Assembly: GCF_001949145.1 (NCBI RefSeq)
Contig: NW_019091402.1
Span: 556,134 to 620,133, forward strand
Length of the DNA: 64,000 bases
Source: Acanthaster planci
Lineage: Eukaryota > Echinodermata > Asteroidea > Valvatida > Acanthasteridae
Reading direction: 5' to 3'
Shown piece after piece: positions 48,601-59,706 of the stretch. The position numbers were made by a program, and so were the translations under genes. Within the stretch, counting starts at the first letter, position 1; the number at the start of each line of letters is the position of its first letter. Below the pieces are notes generated by a model. It worked only from the letters and a program-made list of their open reading frames with translations. It did not search any database and was not told the origin of the DNA.

Positions 48601-49779
48601 GATGATAGAGCAATGATGACGTCGATGCTTAGATTTATGTACTCCACACGCACCAAGTTGATAGAAATCATTTGAGAGAATCAATGTATGGTGACGCATC
48701 ACGAAACAATAAGGAGTTCTTTTTCAAGAAACAAAATGAGCCTGCTGCATGGGTTATTATCACAATCCAAACGACAAAGGCATGCTTCGTTAGCGCTATT
48801 CAGGGTATAAAGCGTGACGTCATTGTACCACAGATGGATTTTGTATGGTACAACTAATTAAGCCTTTATAGCTCAACGCTGTCCAAGGATGCCGTTGATA
48901 AAAAAATAGCCATCCAACGTGGCAGGGGAATTATTGCCGGACGTACGACAGACGACACTGGAGGGGGCCGGGGGGATAATGACGTGTGCAGATATGCGCA
49001 GCAAATGAAAACTCGTGCATGGTTTAATACTTTACCATCCAGTATAGTGTAATTCGACCACCAGAATTAGATGCCATTACTGCAGTGGCACATGGCTCGT
49101 GGACAGGTGGTACGCGCCCGCTACCTTTTCGACCAATAGGGTGTCGTGATTTGCCAAATGCACGCGCGCGTCAAGTTGAAGAATGTGCGTGTGAGTGCGG
49201 GGCCACCGCAGTTAGGGTGTCTTACCGGATTAGTGTTTAAATCTGTAAAACGTGTAATCAAACCTGTACCAAGTAGTTTCTACAGATTTGGAACTGAATG
49301 CAGAAAGAATTTCTGATAGTACAGAGAGGATGTAATGCCAAAGAGATGCTATTCTGTCCTAAATATACTACTCATAATTTTGTAAAGGTGTAAGGCATCT
49401 CATTTATCCTACATTCCCCCAATGGTAAACGCATTGAAGCAGCCAGCCTGGCCCCTGTGTGGTTTTTTTTTCTGAGGGGGCATGGTGAATTCTGATCATG
49501 TAATGGCTCTACATGAAGCAGCAGAAAACCTTTACTGAAGTTGCAGTTTTGCTGGCAAAACTGTGGCTGCCCAAGTGTTGAAAAACAGACTCGTATGATA
49601 CGCAACTACTGAAATACTGAATAATACATGACTCAGCTCACAACACTTAATGATTTCCTAACACTGAATGACTTCCCATGCTGGAAAAAATGTAGTTTAG
49701 GTGGGTGCCCAAGGCAAGGGGGCATTTTTTTTGCATTACACATCTTCCTAATGGGGTACCAAAGCAGACGACATTTAAT
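42669..49779. other. Gene-poor stretch
   Basis: In 7.1 kb I can support no gene. Noted items are a TG-rich run at 47182-47243, a 10-bp perfect stem at 45434-45465, and several short unrecognised frames. The segment at 48960-48980 has G runs. Confidence 0.4.
47182..47243. repeat. TG-rich low-complexity run
   Basis: This is an irregular TTGTGG/TTGTG-rich tract, about 60 bp, on + only. It is a degenerate simple repeat. Confidence 0.7.
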
Positions 49780-50023
49780 CCTGGGGCCAATTTCAAAGCG
49801 CTGCTTAAGCGAAAAATTTGTATAACCGTAAAAACCCTGATTGATTGACAAATCAGGTTACCAGCCAAAACTTCTTGTGATGTATATTGTTTTGGAATGG
49901 TATTTACCTTTCTTTTGTTTGGTTAGCAGGACAACCTTTGTTAACTGGTAAACTTTGTTTATTAAGCAAGGTTGTTTTTCGCGCGGGGCTCCAATTAAGC
50001 AGCTCTATGAAATTGGCCCCTGG
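49780..50023. mobile_element. MITE with GGGGCCAATTTCA ends
   Basis: CCTGGGGCCAATTTCA (49780-49795) is the inverse of TGAAATTGGCCCCTGG (50008-50023) apart from one base. The pairing continues into AGAGCTGCTTAA-type sequence on both arms, for about 28 bp in all. The interior has AAGCAAGG and GCTTAAGC words. I recall this sequence type as a very abundant short element in marine deuterostome genomes, which cannot be verified here. Open frames across it are artefacts. Confidence 0.75.
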
Positions 50024-51265
50024 TTGTGTACTTGTATTCAGGATCTTGATTGGTCTTTGGCCGGTGCTGTCTCTGACAGGACCGACGCCAGAGATTTGAG
50101 GAAATCCTATTCAGTTACGTTCTTTAACTCTTCTGAAAGATGAATCCTTAAATAAAGGAGTCGGTTCAAAAATCTGGCTGTTGCACAGAAGAGGGTGAAG
50201 AGAAACTGTATTTTGTGTCCACTGGGAATAGTCGAAAATGGCCGTCCAGGATCGCGCCCAACAGCATTGCCGACGGGATGATTGTTCTGGCAAGTTCAGG
50301 AATGGTTCCGAAAGCATTGAATTCTTTGACTTCTTGTCGTAGCAGTTGCAATGAAAGCCCAAAGAAACCACACACAGTGTTGACATGTCTTACAATCAAT
50401 TCAGAATCAATGCACGAGCCACAAACCTGTTCCAAAGACGTTCATTATAAACGTGGTTCAAGTTGCAAGAATTTCAGTCGAATCTGCTGATAATACTGGT
50501 TCTCTCTTTAATAACAAAGAATAACCGCACAGATTGTATTTACAGATAGCTTTAGGGTCAGCGGATAGGTTCTCAGGATACGGTGACGCTTCCCTCAGTT
50601 CAGGAGCGACAGATATGTCGCCTTTAATGAGCTCTTTTTGTAGAAATAGCTTGGCTATGAATTCGATAAATTGATGAAAATTCTTCACGGACCCTACCAA
50701 TTCAATTGTGGTGTTATCACACGAGAACAACTGCGAACTGTGCACAGTTGTCCTGTGCGGGGCCTCGCTTTCCCCCCGAGGCTTGTAGAAGGAGGCTCGC
50801 TGGCGATTGTGTTTGCACTCGGAGGAAAAATATTTACTCAGGAAAATTGGTCCTCCGGGGTAGATAAAAACACCCGCTTTCAACGATTATTGACACTGGT
50901 GCCTATGAAGGAATGTAATGATTTGAAAACTATACATACGTCTGAGGCAGTTCTAATGAATATGCATTTCATCACATGAAAGTGGTAGGGGCCTGCTATT
51001 GGCTGATAAATGACAAACTAAGTCACTCCCAAAGCCACATGTCTAAAAATGCTTTTTGATAGTGATAAAGTTTGAATATAGAAAAACTTAAAGCAAAAAA
51101 CGAATCCAACACATCCGTTTGAAAGAAAAACTATGAATATAAAGACTTAACACGTGTAGGCTTATATATTCTTAAATTGTAAATTTAGATTTCAAGCATA
51201 CAAATTCCGCAGTTGAATTACGAAATTTAAAAGATGGTTAACAAACCTGTCACTACTGTAAAACG
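50024..51265. other. Stretch with long but unrecognised open frames
   Basis: The - strand frame at 50458-50883 (141 codons) and overlapping shorter frames on both strands (50111-50490) have no domain I recognise and lie in different phases. No splice-site pair links them convincingly. I leave the stretch unannotated. Confidence 0.35.
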
Positions 51266-51345
51266 GGCCAATCACAATGCACGAAATCTGCAGGTCCGAT
51301 GCGCGTTTGAAAAGGGCAGACAGATTTCACGCACTGTAATTGGCC
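51266..51345. mobile_element. 80-bp foldback element with GGCCAAT ends
   Basis: The left arm GGCCAATCACAATGCACGAA... (51266-51290) pairs with 51321-51345, which complements to GGCCAATTACAGTGCGTGAA..., with about four or five mismatches over 25 bp. Each arm carries a CCAAT word. A TATATATA word follows at 51431-51438, so the element could supply promoter-like sequence. Confidence 0.65.
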
Positions 51346-53423
51346 AACGCGTTGTAGACTCTCGGCGGCGCACTATTGTGAATCGCCCGTATTCGGTAAC
51401 GACCCATGCAGGAATTGGATTTCGGTGAAATATATATAGGAACGGATCCCAAAGAAGCTCGATATTAGTGGGCCATTTAAAAGCTACCAAATCACGGAAA
51501 CGTGGAAAATTTTAAAGAGCATGCGTCCTTTTGACTGCGCTGTACTTTTCTATTGCGTCGTACATTCAACGAAGGAACGAATCTCAATTCTCCTTGATAC
51601 TGCATTCGTAAATCAATAAGTTTGAGGGGAAAAGTTCCGTTTAAAAACGGGCCGTGAGTTTGGAGAATGCCTACTTGTGCCGGCTAAGAGGCGATACACG
51701 CTCCTGTACACCTGGTTTTCAGTTTCAGAAAGCCGGACGTGGCTGTGTGATCAAACATGCGCCTTGGCTGCAACTGGATACGCTCTGTAAACGTCAGCGC
51801 CGACTTCACAAGATCTTCCCCAAGCAGTGTTGACTCTGCCAGCCTAGTCAATCAAGCCACGCCGCCCGATAGCCACCCGATACAGCTTGCCGGAACAGAA
51901 TCAAAACTACCTCTCCTTGCAGCTTCCATCTCGAGAAAGGTGACGTCTCTTTTTTTTTTCTATGTCCGATGATACGGAGCCTAGCCGTGAGTATAATGGC
52001 ACCGTTTGACACGCTGACTGTCCCCCATAGCTCGGCGTGTTTTCACGGCGAGCGGACGCGACGAGATCCCCGCTTATCCGGTCAGCCCGGGGCAGTGATT
52101 GACGAATATAAAATCGATTTACCAAAGACGGCCGGGTTGAAAAACACATCAATGAACATCTTCCTCTCATTGATAAAGCTGTCAGCCAGAACTATCACAG
52201 CTAGCGTCCTCAATTCTTACCCCGTTTTGCGTTTGCCGTTTCATATTCTCTGAAAGTGAGCTTCAATTACAGTGGTTAGTGCTTTCGCTCACAGCTACAT
52301 CGTTAATGTCCGACCACAGTGTACATGCTTTAAAATGGCCTTTCGTGGTCTTTATGAGGGGTACGGGTGCGGCAAGATTTGGGTACTGTTTACAACCTTT
52401 TGAAAGGGGGAAATGACCCCCCCCCAAGCCTTCCTCTTACTATTTTATTTTTTTATGTTCTTGTTTTTTGGGGGGGGGGGATTAACCCTGTGCCACCCGC
52501 CCGATCTGCCTTCGGTGGAAGGGTATTGACAGAACAAAAAGTGCAGGAGCGGCACCTGTGAATTAGCAAAATCATTAGTTGAACAGGCAAGTCGAATCAC
52601 TGATGGGTGCAATTAAAGAAATCTTATGCAGATGGCTCTTCAGACAATAATTGACTCGTACGGTTGCGTTAAAATAATGGGTGAAGCATGATAAGTCCAT
52701 GTCACCATCACCGCTGCTTGCACACTGCATACCTGACCCAAATCCCCGGGGCAGAAATGAACACTGCTGGTGATTATTACAGTGCACAGCCCGCTAAACC
52801 GAGGTTTGTATAACAGTAGGGGGTAAGCAGTGTCACGTATCGGCAAACATTAATGTTCGGCGATACCCGATACCAGCGAGAACGATCTAGGGAGCGAGGC
52901 ATTCCAGCCGTGATGGGCGGTACAGCTGGGTGTCGAAAAATGAGACATTTAATGGCGCAGTTGAACTGCATGACGCACTTTAACGGTACTTGACATCGCC
53001 ATGGTGGGATTCGGTTCACGTCCGACGATCCGGTGTCCTAAATACTCGTCGATTTTCCAGTCTCCCAGCTCCACTCATTTAAATTATTTCAATTAGGGTA
53101 CACGTTCGTCTACCTCATTAAGAAACAATGTAGTTGATTACTGGTAAATTCCTACAAATGATGGTTTGGACGAACTGCCATGTTTGATTTGACGGCTGCA
53201 GACGTACGACAGAAAGAACACTTGATATGAGCCAAAGATATGCGTTCGTAGATGACGTGTCAGCACGTGAATTGCCAATAAAACGAGGACTCAGGGAAAC
53301 ATCTAACGTACAGTGACCTCGACAGTGTTCTTCGCTTAGACGTGTCCCCATCGTGCAGCATCATGGAGCCATGTCGATTTTGATATTAGGTTGATTTTTA
53401 ATTGAAATTTAACCTGCCTTGTA
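51346..53423. other. Non-coding stretch
   Basis: Segment 51700-52260 is less AT-rich and has overlapping unrecognised frames on both strands. A C run (about 52417) and a G run (about 52471) flank a 45-bp T-rich segment. No gene is supported. Confidence 0.35.
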
Positions 53424-54357
53424 CACTGTAAAACCCAAGCGTTTAACTTCTAAACGCAAATTAAATGCATATCTGTAACACTTTTTAAACGTTTTAATAA
53501 ATGCAAAACGTTTACATGCTGAACACACTGTTTTATTTAATAAACGTAACTTAATGTTTATGATTAAGTACACGAATGCGTTCAGCACATGTTTGGTCTT
53601 TAAACACTTTCTAATTATAACCCCGTTTGTGTGTTTATTACTTAAACGACTAAACGTGTGTACAGGCTGTAACACTTTTTATACACTTCGACTCGTTTAT
53701 AAAGGGTGCGGTGTTTATCAACTACATATTATTGGGTAACGACGACGTACAAGTGTTCAAGTCATACACAGTGACACAAAGAGTGGCAAGCCTACTGCTA
53801 AAACTTGTCACTGGAACAAAAAAGGTTGTTATACCGTTGACAAACCTCATTTTTTTTCAGAAAATTATCACCCCTCCAAGATCCTGAGATATCTATGCAC
53901 GTTATATGCATGAATCTGTGTAAGAAACGAAGAAGAAACTCTGATTAGTCCAATCTCTCTACATCTGCAACTAACAACTGCCAGGGGACACGGAAAGAGA
54001 TCGAACTGCGCATGACGTGCATGTACTCACAGCGCATGTGCCTAGTCGTGGGCGGTACAATTGAACATATGGTCCAAACATAGTGTTTATTTTTCGTGTG
54101 ATAATCCATTAATAATCCACTCTGCATCCATAACTTAGACATAATATCAGCTTAAATGGACCGCTTACAACATCACATGTGAATCTGCACAAGGGTATTG
54201 GTGGAAAATAATGAAATTCGCGTTTTAAAACCGCCACAAACAGTCGCTTAATGTGCCGATAACACTTCATATGTTAAACACGTTCACGTCTAAACGTGTT
54301 CAAATGTATAATGTGTTTAGTTTATAAACGCATCAAAGGTTCTTCAGTTTTACAGTG
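53424..54357. mobile_element. 934-bp TA-flanked non-autonomous element
   Basis: The left end is TA|CACTGTAAAAC at 53422-53434 and the right end GTTTTACAGTG|TA at 54347-54359. These are exact 11-bp inverted ends with TA on both sides, as in Tc1/mariner-type target duplication. The subterminal 100-200 bp on both sides are crowded with TTTAAACG, TAAACGTG and AAACGC words in both orientations, a dense arrangement not seen elsewhere in the window. No transposase frame is present. The longest internal frame is about 88 codons and built from these repeats. It may be a long MITE or a deletion derivative. Confidence 0.75.
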
Positions 54358-57300
54358 TAGTGTTGATAAAGCCTAAACTACACAAAATCTATGTACCTTG
54401 CTCCATACAAAATGAATATCGTATAACATGCTCGTCTTTAAAGGGCCGTAACATGAAAGTTATTTAGTTATATAATTTTAACAGCATTCTTTTTTTTTCT
54501 CGATTTCCTGAAAACTGCTTGGTATACTTTCTTAGTGAATTTTAGAGAAAAGTGAAAGTTTTAAACTGTACACACTTTTCTTGAATACTGAAGGCGTTAA
54601 GACACTCTTATTTTTTGCTCCAAGTGTGAATTCAAAATTTGCTAACAATATATAGTAGTGAGCAAATATTTGTGAGAAAACGTTTGTTACGAGCCCACAC
54701 TGTCAAGTACTGAAAAAACGAGTCACCAAAAAGAAAAGAAAATCTAAGAAAGTGAAACATCCAAATTTGTAATAAAATGTAGTGCAGTGTTTTCTGTATC
54801 AACGAGATTTTTTTCTGGAATGACATAGCCCTTAGCCATGAATACGCAAATTTGAATTTGCATAAAAATAAAATCAGGCACCAAAATGCACTTAAATGGC
54901 AAAACGGAAATTGAATATCAATTGAAATTGGACACAGCGGTACTTTTTTTTTTACAAGGACTGAATCAAAACATTTATGTTGTATGGACCCTTTGGCTGT
55001 CTTGGAGGTAATCAAAGTCTACGTGTGTGGTATCATTGGTTCATAGTGCGCGTGCCATTTTCTCAGCTGCTATTCATGTATCCGAAGGCAGACAGTATTC
55101 GACCCGAGGCCCCGTCATTGGGAAGTACATTTTGTCAATTATCAAGTTTGTGTACCTAGCACAATTCGTCCAGCTTGACCGCTTGTTTTACATGTCGTGC
55201 TAAAATCACTCGCAGACAATAATATATAACCCCGATTTATTTTCCATTTGCAAGAAGAAATCGTCCATTCAAAGCACATTGTAATTTTGATACCTAAAAC
55301 TATTCAAATATTTTATATTTAATATAAATGTCGAATATAATCTTATCAGTGGAGACCTATTTCATTGTTATTTCCACAGAATCGTTTTTCATTTGTGCTT
55401 TTGTTTTATGGTTAGATTTACAATTTTTTTTAAATCATTACTAATTCCTGAAAACTTTGTATTATAATTTATATTCACTGGAATATAGGGTTAATTTATA
55501 ATATTGTAGGCCTAATGTCGTATACATTTTAAGCGCAATTAAAACGTTTAATACCACTTTCTGATACTGGGCATAAGCAGAACTTAATATTTGTGATTTC
55601 AATCGTACACGAATCTTCGTGATGAAAATCGTACATCGTACGAAAATCGTACCGGTGGGAGAAATAAATGTCTGATTGTTAATATTTAAAAGTAAAGCTA
55701 GACTGCGAATGCATGTTGCGGGTAAAATGCGCTGTTCTGAGCAAATATTGGACGGCAGACTGATTGGGTCGGCCAGGCCAGTGCCATGGCAGATGTTGTA
55801 TTCGGTTGAAATGTACCTCACAAAAGAGAGTGACATGAAAGGTTCTGAGTTAAGCCAAGACAACCAAGAAGAGGGGCCTCCGTGGGTCCCAGTCCTTTGT
55901 CGGATTACCGAGATTGGACATTAATCCGGCTGGAAATATTAAAGCGTATCTCGTTCCGGAACGACAACCACATGCCAGGGCGTCCGTGGACTCCGAAGGC
56001 ACGGTATCCGGCTGTCGGTCACAATGAACTCTTCTGGTTAGTCTCCCGAAGAAACAGGTGAAGTCTCAAACATTCTCAACAGTCGAAAGTTCAAGATGGA
56101 AGGCAGCTATGGCACTCGATTATTTGTGTTCTCCCGATATTAATATATTGTATTGTGAATGTACATGTAGGCCCTATCGTAAAAACGTTGATACATTTAC
56201 ATAGAGACTGCAATATGCAGCTTTTAAACCTCAAAGGCATTGTAACTGATAAACAAGCATATCCATGCGCTGTGCAATGAGACAGACTCGGCTCACAGCA
56301 CACGATCGATCAGCCGGTTAGTAATGCATATCAACACCAACAATATGAAATAAAGGGCCTCCGTTTTTGTCGTTGTAAGGAGCGTGCAAACTATACGCTG
56401 CAAAGCGGATTGGGGTTTTGTGTGTTGTTCAAACACATCTAGAAATAACGATAATATTATGCTGCGAAATCAACATATTATTTTTTCGTTTCCAGTTTGT
56501 ATTCTGTGGGTGTGGGAAGGGGGTTGGAAAAAGCACTCTTCATGCGCTTGTGAGAATGCTGACAAAAGGGCAGGCCCCTCAAGAGAAGCCGTGATATCAA
56601 GCAGACTTCCCTGGATGGAACCAGGGAGGAATAAAGAACACACAACAATCTCCGCGTTATGCGCCGAGCATGAGACCCCCCGCTGCACTCTCGCTGCTAA
56701 CCAAGCATCAGCGGACAGAGGGGAGCAGACGACTTCGGGCGGTACGTGACTCAGGGTCGGCCCTTTGATAACTTGCGATTTCCGCGGCTCATTCCAAGAC
56801 CAAGCTTTTAACGTAATGCATAGAAAAAGGGGGTAAGGTAATGGATTGATTCGATCGTAAATGCAGATATCGAGTCGCTGGAAACTCGGGCAGTCGCTGC
56901 TTCTTGCACCACTGGCCATGAAATGGATAATCGGGTAAAAATCAGTCTATACGGAAGATGGCTCAGAGATCAAAACATTAAACACTGGATCTACATTATA
57001 ACCCAGATACCTGCGCATATGGAACAAGTTGCCTGTGAGGCAAGACATTCCGCGAGGTTGATCGATGAAATCGCTCTTAAACCGTGCATTACACGCCTTT
57101 AGACGTTCTGTAATTGGTTTAGTGGACCTTTTAGAGGTATTACCAATCGATGGAATTGTTTCATATACGGCGGTAATAACGCAGGCTGAGGCCACCGGCG
57201 GAGCATTAAGAAGATTACAACCAAGTGCACCTGTTTGCCTTTGAATTATGCAATGTTGGCCCAAAAATATGTTGGCAACTTTGAAAATTCATCACTGTCC

Positions 57301-57620
57301 AAAACAGCACTAAAAATACCCAACTCCTTTCATCGGCAAACAGCTATCACTAGGCCTATATGAGGCCTTTCCGGTATCTGCCAGACACTTTTTCCCCATT
57401 CTCTCTATTTTTACTGGATGCAGTTCCACACAGAATTCATATTTGACTTTTTAATAGACACCTGTTTTCGGGCAATATTTACTGTGCATCAGCTCCTGGC
57501 GCTTGAGCTGAAGTGCTCCTTTTAAGGTGCAGATCGCGTTTTGTTTATTGCTCTGCGGATCAATTGAGCCGAGACTATACACACGGCGTCTTGGGGTTGA
57601 CGCGCCCGCAGGCGTAGTAA
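54358..57620. other. Gene-poor stretch
   Basis: Contains a 127-codon AT-rich frame on - (54632-55015), a 133-codon frame on - (55462-55863), and overlapping frames of 121 codons on + (56384-56749) and 149 codons on - (56470-56919). None has a recognisable domain, signal peptide or repeat. Their lengths are within chance for 64 kb read six ways. Confidence 0.4.
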
Positions 57621-57701
57621 CCAATGGTGGATGTTTCTGATTAGGATTCATTGCTGATTGGATGTCAAGGAAATCGCGTTGATCGTTACCATTCCCATTG
57701 G
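57621..57701. promoter_or_regulatory. Cluster of three CCAAT boxes
   Basis: CCAAT at 57621-57625, then ATTGG at 57657-57661 and 57697-57701, spaced 36 and 40 bases, lie in a GC-richer segment. Regular CCAAT spacing is typical of NF-Y-bound promoters. The supported receptor gene starts 1.7 kb to the right on +, with a spliced 5' leader, so this is a candidate for its promoter region. Confidence 0.3.
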
Positions 57702-58250
57702 CCGGCGGGGTCCCAAGTTTAAGCACTGTGTAAACGTGTTGATCAGACCTCAGATCGGACTGCGTGTATTGCTACTGTTTACTGCGCATGAACGAAATCG
57801 CTGACGGAATTCGAGCTCGCTGTTGGATATTTCGAATTCGACGAATTGCAAAACGGAGCTTCGCTTTCTGGGAAATTCTTAAACAGAAGTCGTCCTGCGC
57901 ACTTTAATTAACACAAACGTCATCGGCGTGCGCCCAAAGTTGAAGAGTCTGTTCTGAGGGCTCTTGCGTCAAGAATTGCTTTTAGCTGGACCCAAAGGAA
58001 GGGTCTCGAAGAGCGCTCTTTGCGTCTCGAGAGTGGAGCATCGTTTGAAATGTAGAGAGTGTCGTCGTACACGCGTGCATTGCATCGTGAAGTCTCCACC
58101 GGCAATTTGACTTCTCTCCTTTACTTTGTAAGGTACACATGTTGATAAATCTTTCATTGTTTATAAACAGTTGTAAATAATTTTGTGGCAAGGCGACGGG
58201 GTTATATTTATTCGGTGTTCAAGTACGTAGTTTCTTTCTTTCTTTCTTAA

Positions 58251-58300
58251 AACGTTTCGTTCGGACTGTGAAAGTAACGTTTCTTTCGGACTGTGAAAGT
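58251..58300. repeat. 25-bp tandem duplication
   Basis: AACGTTTCGTTCGGACTGTG plus AAAGT (58251-58275) is repeated at 58276-58300 with one difference, directly after a TTTC simple repeat (about 58230-58247). Confidence 0.9.
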
Positions 58301-58748
58301 ATTATCGTTGCAATAGCCATCATCCTGAACATGGCTGTAACAAAATCATGCCTGTAAAGTATACCGTATTTACAATGACCATAGTAATCACAGCATGGAG
58401 GCTTGGCGCACTGTCTTCGTCAGTCTTGAAGACAGGCTGGACTTTAATGCATATTGTTTCATCGTAGCATGATTAAATTCACCCGACCGTTGATATGCAT
58501 AAGGCAAGATGCAGTGCAATGCGTCACTGGTAAGGGCGTCTCGCTCGTTGTCTTGCTACAGCCCAACGATCAGTCAGATTCGTGAACCAATACGAACTTT
58601 CAGTGGAGACAAACTTAATTCTTGACCATCAGTCATGGCAACTGGCAGGGGTTTAGGGGCCTATGTGCGTCACCATGTACAGGAATGTGTTGGGCTTAAT
58701 ACCAAATGTGCGTGTTGGTTCTTGTTTTTGAAGCTCTTGGTTCAACCA

Positions 58749-58778
58749 AAGCTTCAATCAATCAAGCTTCAATCAATC
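58749..58778. repeat. 15-bp tandem duplication
   Basis: AAGCTTCAATCAATC occurs twice in direct succession. Confidence 0.9.
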
Positions 58779-59225
58779 TTGGCCAGAAGAGAATATCAGG
58801 AAAATTGCAAGTAGGATAAGGAGATCATTGTTGTAACAAAAACTTGGTAAAATGCAACACTATCGCTGACACTATTATTTCTACATTTATAATTAGCTTA
58901 TTTGATAAAGCAGTAATATGTACTGTTACTTTTTCAACAGTCTTTAAAACTACAATCAAAGGTAACGATTTAATACAAATTTTAAAAGTAACTCTGGAAA
59001 ACAAATTTTATGTATATCTTTGCTTGCCATGTCGGCGTGGTAAAATCGCATGTAATTACACGGTTCGCCACTTAACCGTCAGGCTTGACGGAGCCGGGTT
59101 GTTCGGTTCGATAACCTGTCACGTGTAGAGCGGCTACCTCACGAATCCATTCATCTTGAAATTCTACACTGTATTTTTTTTCTAATTGCGATTATTTAAT
59201 TAAGTAATTTTGGTTTATCTTGCAG

Positions 59226-59373
59226 AGCGTCAATCCATCTCGTCAGAGTAATTTCCTTGCCTTCCACTTTGGATTTGAGAGACTGCAGCAGCTGTGGCAC
59301 CCGACTTTGACGACTTTTCTTAGCTGAGAAATAACTTAGTTTGACCCGTGGTGACAACAAAAATACTTGTAAC
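59226..59373 (+). other. 5' UTR part of receptor exon, after a splice acceptor
   Basis: TTTTTTTTCTAATTGCG followed by GGTTTATCTTGCAG ending at 59225 is a strong acceptor with a CTAAT branch-like word. It lies 148 bases before the receptor start codon. An in-frame stop (TAA, 59332-59334) precedes the ATG, so coding does not extend further upstream in this exon. This implies at least one untranslated upstream exon. If the acceptor is not used, the leader is simply longer. Confidence 0.6.
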
Positions 59374-59706
59374 ATGGATACCAATCATACCGATGGAAAC
59401 TTTGAAGAGTACATGGCTTACATCCTCGAGAAGTTCAAGGACAAAGTGTACCCGCGCCCCTACGAGTACCTGATCATTGTCATCTACGGCTTGGTGTTCC
59501 TACTGGCTATTATTGGCAATACGCTGGTGTGCATCGCTGTGCTGCGCAACGAACACATGCGGACGGTGACCAACTACTACATAGTAAACTTAGCCCTAGC
59601 CGACATCTTGGTGTCTTTGGTTTGCCTTCCCTTCTCAGTAGTCGTCGACATCTCAGAGACTTGGTTCTTCGGCGATGTATTGTGCTCCATTATCCCTTAC
59701 ATACAG
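59374..59706 (+). CDS. Orexin/allatotropin-type GPCR, coding exon 1 (residues 1-111)
   Basis: A class A G-protein-coupled receptor, acting at the plasma membrane as a neuropeptide receptor. ATG at 59374 is the first after an in-frame stop and sits in good context (AACATGG). Residues 1-30 are the extracellular N-terminus, with one N-glycosylation sequon (Asn4) and a YPRPYEY segment just before TM1 resembling the YPxxYEW of orexin receptors. TM1 covers about 32-57 with GN(48-49)TLV. TM2 covers about 66-92 with NLALAD and Asp77 (position 2.50). An SETWFFG loop follows. Cys104 (3.25) is the disulfide cysteine. The exon ends IPYIQ, with Gln111 at position 3.32, the ligand-contacting glutamine of orexin receptors. 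The donor is GTCAGT at 59707, phase 0. Family assignment is strong; the ligand is inferred. Confidence 0.95.

Larger units (their letters stand above)
57702..59225. other. Upstream region of receptor gene
   Basis: Contains a 25-bp tandem duplication (58251-58300), a 15-bp tandem duplication (58749-58778) and a possible splice donor, CTG|GTAAGG, near 58530. If an untranslated first exon of the receptor lies here, that donor could be its end. The stretch ends in a polypyrimidine tract and splice acceptor at 59225. Confidence 0.3.

Noticed and set aside
50458-50883. 141-codon frame on - strand with some protein-like composition
   Set aside because: I could not recognise a domain, and neighbouring frames are in other phases without convincing splice sites. 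A protein-database search would be decisive: any significant match to a conserved family would reinstate it.
54632-55015. 127-codon AT-rich frame on - strand
   Set aside because: Phe/Leu/Lys-rich composition simply reflects A/T runs. No motif.
56470-56919. 149-codon frame on - strand overlapping a 121-codon frame on +
   Set aside because: No domain recognised, and overlapping open frames on both strands point to stop-poor composition and not to a gene. A database search or RNA evidence would be needed.
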